A stretch of 64,000 bases of DNA from Aneurinibacillus sp. Ricciae_BoGa-3 (GCF_028421645.1 NZ_CP116887.1:4917255-4981254), one strand, 5' to 3'; positions 35,810 through 46,015 are shown, numbered from the stretch's first letter. Translations and numbers: made by a program. The notes: generated by a model not told the origin, from the sequence alone.

Positions 35810-37099
35810 TTATAACGCATATACGCTTTTTACAACGTTGGTTTGTTCACGCTCAGGCCCTACCGAGAACATGGAAAGCGGAATTCCTGTCAGCTGCGTT
35901 ACACGCTCAACGTAATGGCGGGCATTCACCGGCAGCTCATCAAGTGAACGAACACCTGTGATATCCTCTGTCCAGCCCGGCAGTTCTTCATAAATCGGTT
36001 GACATTCCGCCAGTACATTAAGATTAGCCGGATAGTGCTCCATGATTTCACCTTTATAGCGGTATGCCGAGCAGATTTTCACTGTTTTAAGTCCTGTCAG
36101 AACATCAAGTGAATTCAAAGATAGAGCGGTAATTCCGCTTACGCGGCGGGCATGGCGTACAACCACACTGTCAAACCAGCCGACGCGGCGCGGACGCCCT
36201 GTTACCGTACCGTATTCTCTGCCTGTTTCCCGGATATGATGGCCAATCTCATCATGAAGTTCTGTTGGGAATGGCCCGTCACCTACGCGGGTTGTATAAG
36301 ATTTGGCTACCCCTACAACGTGGCGGATTTTTGTCGGGCCAACACCTGAACCAATGCAGACGCCGCCTGCAACCGGATTAGAAGACGTTACAAACGGGTA
36401 CGTACCCTGGTCAATATCGAGCATAACGCCCTGTGCCCCTTCAAACAGCACGCGCTTTCCTGCGTCTATAGCGTCATTTAGCACAACAGAAGTATCCGTC
36501 ACATACTGGCGAAGGCGATTCGCATAGCCTAGATACTCATCGAGGATATCCTCGACTTTAAAGCCTTCCGTCTCATAATATTTTTCAAAAAGGCGGTTTT
36601 TCTCTTCCAGATTGCGGCGGAGCTTCTTCTCAAATTCGTCTTTATCCATTAAATCAGCCATACGTATCCCGATACGGGCTGATTTATCCATATAAGCCGG
36701 CCCGATTCCTTTGAGGGTCGTACCGATTTTGTTTTCGCCTTTCTTGCTTTCTTCCATGCTGTCAAGCTTCATATGGTAAGGCATGATCACATGGCAGCGG
36801 TCACTAATGCGAAGATTATCCGCTGTGATGCCGTAGCTATGTAAGTATTCAAGTTCATCCACAAGTGCTTTTGGATTGACAACCATTCCGTTGCCGATCA
36901 CGCAAATTTTATCACTATAGAAAATCCCGGAAGGAATTGTGTTTAATTTATAACGTACGCCATTTAATACAATCGTATGGCCTGCATTGTTACCACCCTG
37001 ATAACGGGCTACCACTTCAGCCTTCTCAGCAAGAAAATCGGTAACTTTACCTTTTCCTTCATCTCCCCATTGGGAACCTACAACAACTACCGTTGACAT
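35810..37099 (-). CDS. purA: adenylosuccinate synthase
   Basis: 429 aa, normal length. It joins IMP and aspartate with GTP to give adenylosuccinate, the first step from IMP to AMP. Motifs: N-terminal [11 protein letters not shown] (GTP P-loop), [20 protein letters not shown] and C-terminal GPEREQT. Own promoter at 37133-37161 and terminator at 35765. Start ATG 37099 after AGGAGGTG. Confidence 0.97.
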   Translation of the reverse strand: MSTVVVVGSQWGDEGKGKVTDFLAEKAEVVARYQGGNNAGHTIVLNGVRYKLNTIPSGIFYSDKICVIGNGMVVNPKALVDELEYLHSYGITADNLRISDRCHVIMPYHMKLDSMEESKKGENKIGTTLKGIGPAYMDKSARIGIRMADLMDKDEFEKKLRRNLEEKNRLFEKYYETEGFKVEDILDEYLGYANRLRQYVTDTSVVLNDAIDAGKRVLFEGAQGVMLDIDQGTYPFVTSSNPVAGGVCIGSGVGPTKIRHVVGVAKSYTTRVGDGPFPTELHDEIGHHIRETGREYGTVTGRPRRVGWFDSVVVRHARRVSGITALSLNSLDVLTGLKTVKICSAYRYKGEIMEHYPANLNVLAECQPIYEELPGWTEDITGVRSLDELPVNARHYVERVTQLTGIPLSMFSVGPEREQTNVVKSVYAL

Positions 37100-37132
37100 C
37101 GGCTGAGCACCTCCTACGTTTTTAACATACTA

Positions 37133-37161
37133 AGTTTAGCAACGACTATGCCCTGTGTCAA
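37133..37161 (-). promoter_or_regulatory. sigma-A promoter of purA
   Basis: On the minus strand: TTGACA (37156-37161), 17-base spacer, TAAACT (37133-37138), 34 bp before the start codon. I see no PurBox pair. Confidence 0.75.
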
Positions 37162-37249
37162 CTAAATCACGAACAATCTACAGGTTTTCTAATAATTCGT
37201 TCGACAATATTGTAGAATGCACAGGTTCAATTTGTTCAAGCTAAGTAAA

Positions 37250-37282
37250 AGAAAAAAATCCCCTCTCTATAAGATGGGGATT
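37250..37282 (-). terminator. dnaB terminator
   Basis: On the minus strand AATCCCC (37276-37282) pairs with GGGGATT (37257-37263) over a 12-base loop and runs into a strong T-run, TTTTTTTC. Confidence 0.85.
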
Positions 37283-37305
37283 AACTCGCATAATCTATGC
37301 ATGCA

Positions 37306-38646
37306 TCAGCCTTCATTTTGCTGGGTAAGGCTGACAAACTTGTTGTATTCTTTTAAAAACGCGAGCTCGACAGTGCCGGTTGGCCCGCTTCGCTGCTTGC
37401 CTATAATCACTTCAATGATATTCTTTTTCTCCGTCTCTTTATCATAGTAATCATCCCGGTAAAGGAACGCCACGATGTCTGCATCCTGCTCAATACTTCC
37501 GCTCTCACGAATATCGGACAACATGGGCCGCTTGTCCTGCCTCTGCTCAACGGCACGGCTTAACTGTGATAGGGCAATAACCGGGCATTCCAGCTCCCGG
37601 GCAATCAGCTTAAGCGTACGGGATATTTCAGAAATCTCCTGCTGCCGGTTATCTCCGCCGCGTCTGCCCGTAATCAGTTGGAGATAGTCGATTAGAATCA
37701 GCCCAAGCCCAGCTTCTGCTTTCAATTTCCGGCATTTGGCCCGGATATCGCTTACCGTGATGCCTGGTGTGTCATCGATATAGATGGGTGCCGCTGAGAG
37801 CGTCCCGATCGCCATCGTCAGCTTATGCCAGTCCTCATCGGCAAAATAACCGGTCCGCATGCGTTGGGCATCTATATTGCCTTCCGCGCAAATCATACGC
37901 TGAACCAGCTGAGTGGCACCCATCTCCAGGCTGAATATGGCCACAGGCGCCCCCGCCCTGGCTGCTACATTCTGGGCGACATTCAAGGCAAACGCCGTCT
38001 TCCCTACACTGGGGCGGGCTGCCAGAATGATAAGCTCAGACGGCTTAAGGCCCGATGTCATTTTATCGAGATCCGGGTAGCCCGTAGGAACACCGGATAC
38101 TTCGCCTTTATTGGCTGCTAGTGCTTCAATCTGCTCATACGTTTCCATTAAAACATCTTTAATATGTGTAAAGGATGAAGCGTGGCGACGTTGGGCGATC
38201 TCCATGATGCTTTTCTCTGCATCATTTAGGAGGCCTGGCACATCCTCTGCCGAGGTGTAGCCATCTGCCGCTATCTTTGTTGCAGCCCGGATAAGGCGCC
38301 GCAGCAGGGCTTTCTCCTCCACAATGCGCGCATAATATTCCACATTGGCCGCGGTAGGCACCGATGTCGCGAGATCCGTCAGGTAGGTGACGCCGCCGAT
38401 ATCATCAAGTTCTTTTCTATTTTCAAGCTCTGCCGTTACCGTTACCAGATCAACCGGTTCTGAACGTTCAGCCAGGCTTAAGATGGCATGGTAAATTCGC
38501 TGGTGCGCCGTTCGATAGAAGTCTTCCGGCAGGAGAATGTCCTGCACATTAATCAGTGCTTCGTGTTCCAAAAAAATAGCCCCAATAACGGCCTGCTCGG
38601 CCTCTATGTTCTGGGGCGGAATACGATCCTGAAAAAGATCGCTCAT
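37306..38646 (-). CDS. dnaB: replicative DNA helicase (DnaB; DnaC in B. subtilis naming)
   Basis: 446 aa. Hexameric 5'-3' helicase of the replication fork. N-terminal helical domain with PPQNIEAEQAVIGAIFLE, then a RecA fold with Walker A ARPSVGKTAFALN, Walker B LILIDYLQLITG and ESGSIEQDADIVAFLYRDDYY. It lies directly after rplI, as in other Bacillales. Start ATG 38646 after GAGGGATAG. Confidence 0.97.
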   Translation of the reverse strand: MSDLFQDRIPPQNIEAEQAVIGAIFLEHEALINVQDILLPEDFYRTAHQRIYHAILSLAERSEPVDLVTVTAELENRKELDDIGGVTYLTDLATSVPTAANVEYYARIVEEKALLRRLIRAATKIAADGYTSAEDVPGLLNDAEKSIMEIAQRRHASSFTHIKDVLMETYEQIEALAANKGEVSGVPTGYPDLDKMTSGLKPSELIILAARPSVGKTAFALNVAQNVAARAGAPVAIFSLEMGATQLVQRMICAEGNIDAQRMRTGYFADEDWHKLTMAIGTLSAAPIYIDDTPGITVSDIRAKCRKLKAEAGLGLILIDYLQLITGRRGGDNRQQEISEISRTLKLIARELECPVIALSQLSRAVEQRQDKRPMLSDIRESGSIEQDADIVAFLYRDDYYDKETEKKNIIEVIIGKQRSGPTGTVELAFLKEYNKFVSLTQQNEG

Positions 38647-38662
38647 GGTCTATCCCTCAATT

Positions 38663-39106
38663 CTACTCTTCCACTACGTGGACCTTTAGCGTTGCCGTAA
38701 CATCATGGTGCAGTTTAACAGGGACATTGGTATAGCCTAACGTACGGATAGGCTCATCAAGCGTAAGCTTGCGTTTATCAATCTTAAGGTTTGTTTTTTT
38801 CAGTTCATCAGCAATCTGTTTGGAGCTAACTGCGCCGAATAGACGGCCGCCTTCCCCGGCTTTGGCCTTAATTGTAATCGTCGTTTGCTCCACAACTTCT
38901 GCGAGCCTCTTGGCATCTTCAAATTCCTGCTCTTTACGCTTCTCTTCACTTTTCTCATGGGCAGCCTGCATTTTGACGTTGCCTTCTGTTGCAACTTTCG
39001 CAAGCCCTTTTTTCAATAAAAAGTTTCGGGCATACCCTTCCGATACTTCTTTAACTTCCCCTTTTTTTCCTTGCCCTTTAACGTCCTGTTGAAAGATTAC
39101 TTTCAT
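38663..39106 (-). CDS. rplI: 50S ribosomal protein L9
   Basis: 147 aa, family length 148-150. N-terminal domain [21 protein letters not shown] binds 23S rRNA; then [13 protein letters not shown] and the long central helix. The frame opens at 39127, but ATG 39106 is the L9 start and is preceded by GGAGGG. The ATGA overlap with the gdpP stop shows coupling; order gdpP-rplI-dnaB. Confidence 0.96.
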   Translation of the reverse strand: MKVIFQQDVKGQGKKGEVKEVSEGYARNFLLKKGLAKVATEGNVKMQAAHEKSEEKRKEQEFEDAKRLAEVVEQTTITIKAKAGEGGRLFGAVSSKQIADELKKTNLKIDKRKLTLDEPIRTLGYTNVPVKLHHDVTATLKVHVVEE

Positions 39107-41061
39107 TTTTGTTTCCCTCCCTGACAAGTTTCCAGTGCTTCTTTTAATTGTATAACAACCTGCTCAACGGTTGTATTCTTTATCTGGGTGGCGGCGTTAT
39201 TTAAATGGCCGCCGCCGCCTAATTGTTCCATGATGACCTGCACATTAAAATCTCCCAGCGATCGGGCACTCACAGATACCATATCATCCGGGCGCCTGCA
39301 GACAACGAAAGAAGCCTCGATGCCTGACATCGTCAGAAGCGTATCAGCAGCCTGCGCGATGAGCAACTGTCCGTAGGTCTCGCCCTCTTTGCCTTTTGCA
39401 ATGGCCGTGTGGTTGATAATTTCTGTATTCTGGAGAATTTCTGAACGGCGAACATACTGGTTCAAGTCTTCCTTCAGCAGGATTTGCACCAGATTTGGAT
39501 CCGCCCCTTTGCGCCGCAGAAAGGAAGCCGCTTCAAAAGTCCGCGAACCCGTGCGGAACGCAAAACTTTTGGTATCTACAACAATACCAGCCAGCAGGGA
39601 TGTCGCTTCAAGCGTGCTCATCGTCAGTTTATCATTCTGATACTGAAGAAGCTCTGTTACGAGCTCTGACGTTGAAGAAGCGTACGGTTCAAGATAGATA
39701 AGAACCGGATCCGCGATAAATTCGTCGGCAGATCTTCTGTGGTGGTCAATCAGTACAATTTTGCTTGTAGCGGAAAGAAGCCGGGGTTCAATTACCATAG
39801 ACGGACGGTGTGTATCCACAACGATCACCAGCGTGCGCCGGGTGACCATCTGCATAGCCTGCTCGCTCGTAATAAAGTAATCGTGCAGCTCATTTTCTTC
39901 CACTTCCTGCATGAGCCGTTCTATAGAAGGATTGCTCTCATCTAATAAGATATATCCATCTTTTTCATTGGCATGAACAGCTTTAAGTACCCCAATGGCG
40001 GCGCCGATAGCATCCATGTCCGGCATCTTATGGCCCACTATCAGTATATGGTCACTTTCCAGCATCAAATCGCTTAAGGCATGCGAAATCACGCGGGCGC
40101 GTACCCGGTTGCGCTTCTCGACCGCATTGGATTTACCGCCGTAGAACGTCAGCTTATCCTTATATTTGATGGCTGCCTGGTCACCACCGCGCCCCAACGC
40201 AACATCCAGGCTCGATTGGGCCATTTCGCCAAGCTCAGTAAACAGATCCTTTCCCGCCCCAACTCCTATGCTAAGCGTAAGCGGCACTTTATTCTTGCCG
40301 GTCATCTCACGCACTTCATCAAGTATGGCAAAACGGGTTTCCTCTAGCTGGTGCAGAGTAGCCTGATCAAACACAGCAAGAAACTTATCTGAGGCAAAGC
40401 GTTTCAAATAAATTTCATTTTTATTGGCCCACTTCGTAATCAGCCCGGTAACATTGGTAAGCAGCATGCTTCGCGTCTGCTCATCCATCCCCTGGGCCAC
40501 CTCATCCAGATTATCCATGTGCACAATGCCAATAACCAGCTTTTCCTCATTGTAATGCATCTGGAGTTCTTTGTAATCGGTAATATCCGTAAAATAAAGC
40601 AGCCTTTCCTCAGGCCGGATCAAAACACTATACACCCTGCTCCGGTACGTAATTTCGGCTTTTTTGTCGCCTTCCTTAGCTTCGGATAAAGGCGGGAACA
40701 CATCGAGCAAATTCTCACCGATTAACTCGTTGTTTTGTGTGATCTGTTGAATATAAGGATTATGCCACGCAATTAATTTATCTTCGTTAAGAAGAACAAT
40801 ACCGATTGGCATTTCATTAACAACTTCGTCGCTTGCCTTTTTAATCCGGTGGGTTAGCGTACGGATGAATGACTCCATTTCACGCACGGTGGCATTATAA
40901 TTGCGAATGGTAAAAAAAACAGCCGCAATCAATACAAGCAGGCCTAGCAAACCAAGCGACCAGTGGACATAAAAAGCCAGCAGGCCGGCTGCAACTAATC
41001 CATAAGCAAAAGCCAGTATCAGATGTAGGCCATACCAGCGTTTTGACAGGAACTTCGGCAT
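39103..41061 (-). CDS. gdpP: cyclic-di-AMP phosphodiesterase GdpP (YybT)
   Basis: 652 aa, membrane-bound. Two N-terminal transmembrane helices (about 12-52), a PAS domain that binds haem in relatives (about 85-150), a degenerate GGDEF domain (170-305, [16 protein letters not shown]), and DHH/DHHA1 phosphodiesterase domains with [29 protein letters not shown] and C-terminal [10 protein letters not shown]. It hydrolyses c-di-AMP to pApA and so affects K+ and wall homeostasis. Start ATG 41061 after AGGAGC. Follows yybS by 11 bp. Confidence 0.96.
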   Translation of the reverse strand: MPKFLSKRWYGLHLILAFAYGLVAAGLLAFYVHWSLGLLGLLVLIAAVFFTIRNYNATVREMESFIRTLTHRIKKASDEVVNEMPIGIVLLNEDKLIAWHNPYIQQITQNNELIGENLLDVFPPLSEAKEGDKKAEITYRSRVYSVLIRPEERLLYFTDITDYKELQMHYNEEKLVIGIVHMDNLDEVAQGMDEQTRSMLLTNVTGLITKWANKNEIYLKRFASDKFLAVFDQATLHQLEETRFAILDEVREMTGKNKVPLTLSIGVGAGKDLFTELGEMAQSSLDVALGRGGDQAAIKYKDKLTFYGGKSNAVEKRNRVRARVISHALSDLMLESDHILIVGHKMPDMDAIGAAIGVLKAVHANEKDGYILLDESNPSIERLMQEVEENELHDYFITSEQAMQMVTRRTLVIVVDTHRPSMVIEPRLLSATSKIVLIDHHRRSADEFIADPVLIYLEPYASSTSELVTELLQYQNDKLTMSTLEATSLLAGIVVDTKSFAFRTGSRTFEAASFLRRKGADPNLVQILLKEDLNQYVRRSEILQNTEIINHTAIAKGKEGETYGQLLIAQAADTLLTMSGIEASFVVCRRPDDMVSVSARSLGDFNVQVIMEQLGGGGHLNNAATQIKNTTVEQVVIQLKEALETCQGGKQK

Positions 41062-41072
41062 ATACTCAGCTC

Positions 41073-42053
41073 CTATTTCCCAAAAAATCGACTGCGGAGA
41101 TTAAATCCAACATCTATCATTCCTAATAATATTAGTATATAGGTAAACGGTTGAAGAAGGAATAACAACAAAAAAACAATCCACAGCCCTTTGCTTAAAC
41201 CTTTACGATTCCTGAAAAAAGAAAACAAGGCAGCGGCTTCAATATAAAAAAGAATGGTAAGCAAGGCAAATACATTAAGGGCCGCAGTATTGAGAAAGTG
41301 GATCTGGCTGAGGCCCGGTATTCTCATAATAAGCATGGCGATAAAATAATAATACAGAATTGATCGTGAAAAACGCAAATCGCGCAGCGGAGGTAGAGCA
41401 GGGATTGGTTGGCCGATTCTTTTCGCAATGTGCCTGCTTAGTGCGTGGTTGACCAGCGCCGAGATGAATGAGGCTAAAATGAACATAGCCGGGAGAACGT
41501 TCATCATCATATTGATCTGCTGCAACATCTGGTCCAATCGCATATTCCATTGCTTTGCCATTTCTGGTGAACTCTGCGTACCCTGCGTTGGCGGCAGGAT
41601 ATTCATATAATTATTTACCTGATTTCTCATCATTTGAACCGTCTGCTTCATTTGATCAAACAACAGCTGGATCGGATCGATATGTAATAAGACATTAGAT
41701 ACGCCTAAGCTTAACAGAAAAAGGGCAAGAGAAACAATCGTGCCCACGATAAGTGCCTGGACAGCCGACTTTCCCCTTCGGTAGCTTATTCCCATTGTGA
41801 GGCCCAGTACAATTCCAGGAAGAGATATGGTAAGGCCGGACACATTCCCAAAAATTAAGGTAAGTATTAATGTTACAAGTCCTGCCAGCAGGCATGCACG
41901 CAGGCTATGGCGGTATCCATATATCGTGAGAGGGACAGGAAGGGCAAATACTGCCGCTACACTGATCGGCGTATAAAACGCTATAAGAAACAGAACGAGG
42001 GATATCGCACTCATATAAGCGCCCTCCAGCAACGTCCTCAAATTATATCTCAT
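41073..42053 (-). CDS. yybS: DUF2232 (YybS-like) integral membrane protein
   Basis: 326 aa with eight or so transmembrane segments and a hydrophilic loop (about 120-170, NYMNILPPTQGTQ). Family DUF2232, related in fold to S-components such as ThiW-like transporters but of unknown function. Always upstream of gdpP in Bacillales. Start ATG 42053 after GGAGGCGG. Confidence 0.9.
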   Translation of the reverse strand: MRYNLRTLLEGAYMSAISLVLFLIAFYTPISVAAVFALPVPLTIYGYRHSLRACLLAGLVTLILTLIFGNVSGLTISLPGIVLGLTMGISYRRGKSAVQALIVGTIVSLALFLLSLGVSNVLLHIDPIQLLFDQMKQTVQMMRNQVNNYMNILPPTQGTQSSPEMAKQWNMRLDQMLQQINMMMNVLPAMFILASFISALVNHALSRHIAKRIGQPIPALPPLRDLRFSRSILYYYFIAMLIMRIPGLSQIHFLNTAALNVFALLTILFYIEAAALFSFFRNRKGLSKGLWIVFLLLFLLQPFTYILILLGMIDVGFNLRSRFFGK

Positions 42054-42215
42054 GGGTTCCGCCTCCTTTCATTTCATTAGACTCCTTTTATTTCATATTG
42101 TCCTATTATAGTATGCGAACTCGCGAAATTGAAATGTATTATTAGAATTTCATTAGAAAACCTGGTTTTTGATTTAACCAACAAGTATCAGGGGTATAGG
42201 AAGGAAGGGGCTTTC
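42054..42215. other. divergent promoter region of yybS and the glycosylation remnant
   Basis: AT-rich 160 bp. On the minus strand an extended -10, TACTATAAT (about 42106-42114), may serve yybS, but its -35 is poor. ATTAGAAAACCTGG at about 42151 recurs near purA and the cysteine desulfurase. No gene seen. Confidence 0.4.
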
Positions 42216-42272
42216 ATGATACGCAGCAGCAATCGCAGAACCATTAAACCAACGACTCTTCAGGTGGTGTAA
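42216..42272 (+). CDS. possible 18-codon leader peptide before the glycosylation remnant
   Basis: ATG after AGGAAGGGG (spacing about 6), reading MIRSSNRRTIKPTTLQVV and stop, with the next start codon one base later. A real start site seems to be there; it may be a leader peptide or simply the true 5' end of the disrupted gene in another frame. Confidence 0.35.
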   Translation: MIRSSNRRTIKPTTLQVV

Positions 42273-42273
42273 C

Positions 42274-43191
42274 ATGTTTAATCGTCGCCATATGTTTAAC
42301 ATTCTTTCTGCTTACATTCTCCACACATTCCTTGTATTCGTATCAGCAGTCGTCACCGTTACTTTTGTCTTCTTTACACCGTGCATGGTCCCATACCATA
42401 AGCCCCCTAAGAAAACTCCTGCAGGCTTTTTCCAGATGGGACGGTGTGTGGTACTTAAAAATCGCCATGAACGGCTACCCAACTGAACAACCCACCGCTT
42501 TCTTTCCTTTATCCCCAATGATCACGCGGTATTTAGGAAAAGTCATACATTTATTTCTTCCTGACCATAAAGAGTCCTTAATTGTCGCAGGTCTTCTGCT
42601 GGCGAATGCGGCTTTTCTTGCTGCATTGTTTTTCTTTTACAAAATCTGTGTATATATGTACTCAGAAAGAGTAGCCAATAAAGCGGTTATGCTGCTGGCT
42701 GTTTATCCTTTGCAGGGCTGGCAGCTTTAACGAGAAATCTGGGAGTTTTTCTTATCTTCCCACTGCTGGTCATGTACGCAAAGTCAATTGGGCTTTCCTT
42801 TGGCACAAACAAGCTTGCCTTTGTTGATGCCCAGAAGTATTGGTTTAGGAAAACCGTGTTTCCATGGGTTTCTCTATGGCACAGTCTTCACTTCTCCTTA
42901 GTGGAATTTTCTTTTTCGGCCGTTTTTCTGCTGCTTCTTATTTTTGGTTTCAGGAATTTAAAATTTGAACACTGGCTGTATATGTTTTTTGGGTTAATGA
43001 TACCTTTAAGCTCGGTGTCACATGGGTTATTAATGAGCATGCCGCGTTTTACCATCGTGTTATTTCCGGGATTCATCTATCTGGCTCATTTGATAAGAAC
43101 CAGATACATAGAGACATCCATTTTCATTGTGAGTATTCTTGTGCTTCTATTTTATATGGGAAGGTTCGCAGCTGTGTATTGGGTCGCATAG
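42274..43191 (+). pseudogene. PIG-V-type mannosyltransferase, frameshifted and internally deleted
   Basis: Three fragments of one multipass membrane glycosyltransferase: frame 1 from 42274 (first TM helix), frame 2 from about 42395 to 42730 with RWDGVWYLKIAMNGYP, the PIG-V signature, and frame 1 again from about 42716 with GLAALTRNLGVFLIFPLL to the stop at 43191. A frameshift near 42395-42430 and a second break near 42716 with loss of an estimated 25 codons (the TM segment between YP and LAALTR) destroy the frame. Such enzymes add mannose from a polyprenol donor, which fits the neighbouring polyprenol-phosphate mannosyltransferase. Confidence 0.82.
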
Positions 43192-43203
43192 GAGGTTACC
43201 ATC

Positions 43204-44145
43204 TTGCTTAGCATAATTATTCCAACGTTTAACGAAAAAGAAAACGTTCTGGCCATTTCACATCGCATTCAAAAAGTACTGGGTGAGTATTCATATGAAC
43301 TGGTATTTGTAGATGACAGTATAGACGAAACCCCGCAAATACTTGAACAGTTAAGTAGACAAGGCCCGCATGTCAGGTATGAGCACCGCACAAATGAAAG
43401 AGGGCTCGGCACAGCGGTTGTCCGGGGATTTGAACTGGCACAGGGTGATACCGTCACCGTCATGGATGCCGATCTGCAGCATCCACCGGAGATGCTTATT
43501 CCGATGCTAGGCGCGATAGAAGCCAGAGCGGATATCGTAATTCCCAGCCGTTTTATACCAGGTTGTGATGGGCTAAACATTGTACGCAAAGTGATATCAG
43601 CTGGTACGCGTTATCTGGGAAAAATATTTCTAAAAGTATTGCGTCCCATTAACGATCCAACCAGCGGATATTTCATGTTTAAAAAATCCGTAATAAACGA
43701 TGTTGATTTGCGGCCGATTGGCTGGAAATTTTCATTGAAGTGCTGGCGCGGGGAAAATACAGCCAGGTTACGGAAATTCCTTACCGGTTCGAACCGCGGG
43801 CTGCCGGTGAATCGAAAATGTCTTTTACCGAGCAGTGGATCTACATCAAACATCTATTTACCCTGTGGAAGGACAGCCCGGAAGATCACAGATTTTACTG
43901 GTTCGCGTTGATTGGGCTATCCGGTGTACTGGTTAATATGATGATTTATAATCTGCTTTTTCAGGCACATATAAATGTCATGCTAGCAGGTACTTTGTCA
44001 GCTTTTTCTGCTATGCTCTCAAACTTTTTTCTAAAATGATAGATTCACATGGGCAGACGCAAAAGTAGAAAGTTTAAAGGTTCGCGCCCTAAAATTCATT
44101 ACCACTTCGCTGGTTGGAATCGGAATCAATATCGCTGCAGGATAA
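43204..44145 (+). pseudogene. polyprenol-phosphate mannosyltransferase (GT2) fused to GtrA, two frameshifts and truncated
   Basis: GT2 domain from 43204: IIIPTFNEKENVLAI, DADLQHPPEMLIPML, SRFIPGCDG, all intact. At about 43725-43735 one base is missing in the AAATTTT run; restoring it gives GWKIFIEVLARGKYSQVTE, and the C-terminal GtrA membrane domain continues in frame 3 (FEPRAAGESKMSF onward). At about 44030 an extra A in CTAAAATGA breaks it again; without it the protein reads NDRFTWADAKVESLKVRALK, then ITTSLVGIGINIAAG and stop. The last GtrA helix is lost at the junction with manC. Homopolymer errors could mimic this, but the neighbours are broken too. Confidence 0.82.
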
Positions 44146-44665
44146 TGAATTGGATATTCCTATAACGGTGCTGGGGCTCTCCAATGTGGTTGTCGCAGCA
44201 AGCCCTGATGGCATCCTGGTATCCGATAAGGAAGCAAGCCCGCGGATTAAGGAAATCATGAAACATGATAACCAGCGCCCAATGTTTGAAGAACGCCGCT
44301 GGGGCTGGTACCGGGTGTTGGACTACTGCAAACTTGGTGACAATCATGAAGTACTGACGAAGCGAATCGGCGTTCTTGCCGGCAAGAACCTGAGCTACCA
44401 GCTGCACCATAAACGCAGTGAAGTGTGGACCATCGTCAGCGGTGAAGGAGAGTTTGTACTTAATGATAAGCTATACCGGGTAAAAACCGGAGATGTTCTG
44501 CAAATTCCGGTCGGCGCGAAGCATGCCATTCGAGCCGTGACAGATCTGGAGTTTATCGAGGTGCAGACGGGCAGTGAATTAATCGAGGAAGATATTGTGC
44601 GCCTGTGCATGACCTGGGATGATGTCCTTAAGCACTACACCACACAAAAATATAGAATCATATAA
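44114..44665 (+). pseudogene. 3' fragment of mannose-1-phosphate guanylyltransferase/cupin (ManC)
   Basis: The frame, open from a TTG at 44114, encodes about 175 residues matching the C-terminal third of ManC-type proteins: ITVLGLSNVVVAASPDGIL, EERRWGWYRVLDY, then the cupin (mannose-6-phosphate isomerase-like) part with HHKRSEVWTIVSGEGEFVL and PVGAKHAIRAV. The nucleotidyltransferase domain with the GTP-mannose site is absent. It joins the GtrA remnant around the CTGCAG at 44135-44140, so a deletion removed several hundred bases. The cupin part has no frame damage and could still be made if translated. Confidence 0.8.
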
Positions 44666-44724
44666 TGAGAAAAACATCGTGGACCATGCCGCTCTCTCCT
44701 TTCCCCTCATAGAAGTTTTTACGG
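44666..44724 (+). repeat. dispersed palindromic element, copy D (left end only)
   Basis: TGAGAAAAACATCGTGGACCA, then the CTCTCTCCTTTCCCCTCATA block and GAAGTTTTTACGG, as in copies B and C. Cut there; the rest is missing. It begins at the end of the manC fragment. Confidence 0.8.
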
Positions 44725-44800
44725 TGTTTAGGAACCTTTCGTCCCAGCAGAAAATAACTTTAATACCGTTAAGTCGAAACATACCTTCTTATACGAGAAC

Positions 44801-44833
44801 ACAAAAAAGCAGCTGGCGTTGTGCCAGCTGCTT
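44801..44833 (-). terminator. terminator of the rpsF-ssb-rpsR operon
   Basis: Perfect 11-bp stem AAGCAGCTGGC (44807-44817) with 44823-44833, 5-base loop, followed on the minus strand by TTTTTTG. Confidence 0.93.
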
Positions 44834-44840
44834 GCTGCTA

Positions 44841-45077
44841 TTAAGCTTCGTTAACGTATGGTAGAAGCGCGATTTGGCGCGCGCGTTTGATAGCGATGGT
44901 AAGCATACGCTGATATTTTGCAGAAGTTCCTGTTACACGGCGAGGTAAAATTTTACCACGCTCGCTGATGAACTTCTTAAGCAGTTCAATATCTTTATAG
45001 TCAATATGAGTGATTTTATTGGAAGTAAAGTAACAAACTTTACGACGTTTACCACGTCCACGACGTTGTTGTGCCAT
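44841..45077 (-). CDS. rpsR: 30S ribosomal protein S18
   Basis: 78 aa, basic. Core [25 protein letters not shown] and [19 protein letters not shown] are diagnostic. Partner of S6 on the 30S platform. Last gene of rpsF-ssb-rpsR. Start ATG 45077 after AGGAGGG. Confidence 0.97.
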   Translation of the reverse strand: MAQQRRGRGKRRKVCYFTSNKITHIDYKDIELLKKFISERGKILPRRVTGTSAKYQRMLTIAIKRARQIALLPYVNEA

Positions 45078-45112
45078 GAGAATTTCCCTCCTTGTGAGTT
45101 TTTAGCTTTTCA

Positions 45113-45586
45113 TTAAAATGGCAGATCATCATCCGAAATATCGATCGGTTTCTGGTCACCGGCAAAGGGATTATCATTAAAGGAATCGCGACGATTGTTA
45201 TTGTTGCGCTGTTCGCCAAAGTCTGATTCAAACCCTCCGCCAGTATGACCGCCAGATGACTGTCCTTGTCCACCGCTTAAGAATTGAACATTGTCTGCTA
45301 CGATTTCCGTAACATAAACTTTACGTCCTTCTTTATTCTCATAATTGCGAACCTGGATACGCCCTTCTGCCGCCGCCTGCTGCCCTTTCTTCAAATACTG
45401 GGCACACAATTCGGCCAGTTGGCGCCAGGCTACAACCGGAATAAAGTCCGTTTCACGCTCACCCTGCTGATTGGTTGTTCTTCGATCAATCGCAAGGGTA
45501 AATGTAGCGACAGCAACTCCATTTGGCGTGTAGCGAAGTTCAGGATCTTTGGTTAAGCGACCTAACAATATCGCACGATTAATCAT
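45113..45586 (-). CDS. ssb: single-stranded DNA-binding protein
   Basis: 157 aa. OB fold at 1-105 ([20 protein letters not shown]), a Gly/Gln/Asn-rich disordered linker, and the acidic C-terminal tip DISDDDLPF that recruits replication and repair proteins. Middle gene between rpsF and rpsR, as is usual. Start ATG 45586 after AGGGG. Confidence 0.97.
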   Translation of the reverse strand: MINRAILLGRLTKDPELRYTPNGVAVATFTLAIDRRTTNQQGERETDFIPVVAWRQLAELCAQYLKKGQQAAAEGRIQVRNYENKEGRKVYVTEIVADNVQFLSGGQGQSSGGHTGGGFESDFGEQRNNNNRRDSFNDNPFAGDQKPIDISDDDLPF

Positions 45587-45607
45587 AATAACCCCTTCCC
45601 CTCAAAC

Positions 45608-45898
45608 TTATTTCTCGTCTTCACGAACGATTAAATAACGAATGACGTCATCGCTGATTTTCATCAGACGTTCCATCTCATTGACAGCCGCTGGCTCGGA
45701 TTGGAAGTTCATTAATACATAATATCCTTCGCGGAAATCATTGATTTCGTATGCAAGACGTTTCTTACCTTGTTCATTAACCTTCTCCATTTCGCCACCG
45801 TTATCAGTGATAACCGCTGCAAAACGTTCAACGTCGGCTTTAACAGCCTCCTCTTGAAGGTCTGGACGTAAGATGTACATTACTTCATACTTGCGCAT
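45608..45898 (-). CDS. rpsF: 30S ribosomal protein S6
   Basis: 96 aa. [17 protein letters not shown] at the N-terminus and [18 protein letters not shown] are S6 signatures. The frame begins at a GTG (45907) inside the ribosome site, so ATG 45898, after AAGGAGGTGAAAGG, is the start. First gene of the operon; see the leader at 45908. Confidence 0.97.
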   Translation of the reverse strand: MRKYEVMYILRPDLQEEAVKADVERFAAVITDNGGEMEKVNEQGKKRLAYEINDFREGYYVLMNFQSEPAAVNEMERLMKISDDVIRYLIVREDEK

Positions 45899-45907
45899 AC
45901 CTTTCAC

Positions 45908-45945
45908 CTCCTTCTGGACTAAACGGCCCTAAATAGGGCAAGGAG
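45908..45945 (-). promoter_or_regulatory. S6:S18-binding-type leader hairpin sequestering the rpsF ribosome site
   Basis: On the minus strand CTCCTT (45940-45945) is complementary to the rpsF Shine-Dalgarno AAGGAG (45908-45913). Between them is an apical hairpin GCCCT-ATTT-AGGGC (45926-45939), whose 3' side is followed by CG, giving the CCG that the S6:S18 complex recognises in the known rpsF leader motif. Suggests feedback of S6 and S18 on their own operon. Confidence 0.55.
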
Positions 45946-45986
45946 CGAGCAAATCACTAAATTCGTTTCAAAACTCGCATTTCAAA

Positions 45987-46015
45987 ATTATAACAAAGCC
46001 CAGCGTCATTTGCAA
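45987..46015 (-). promoter_or_regulatory. sigma-A promoter of rpsF-ssb-rpsR
   Basis: On the minus strand TTGCAA (46010-46015), 17-base spacer, TATAAT (45987-45992), about 90 bp before the start codon. Confidence 0.8.
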
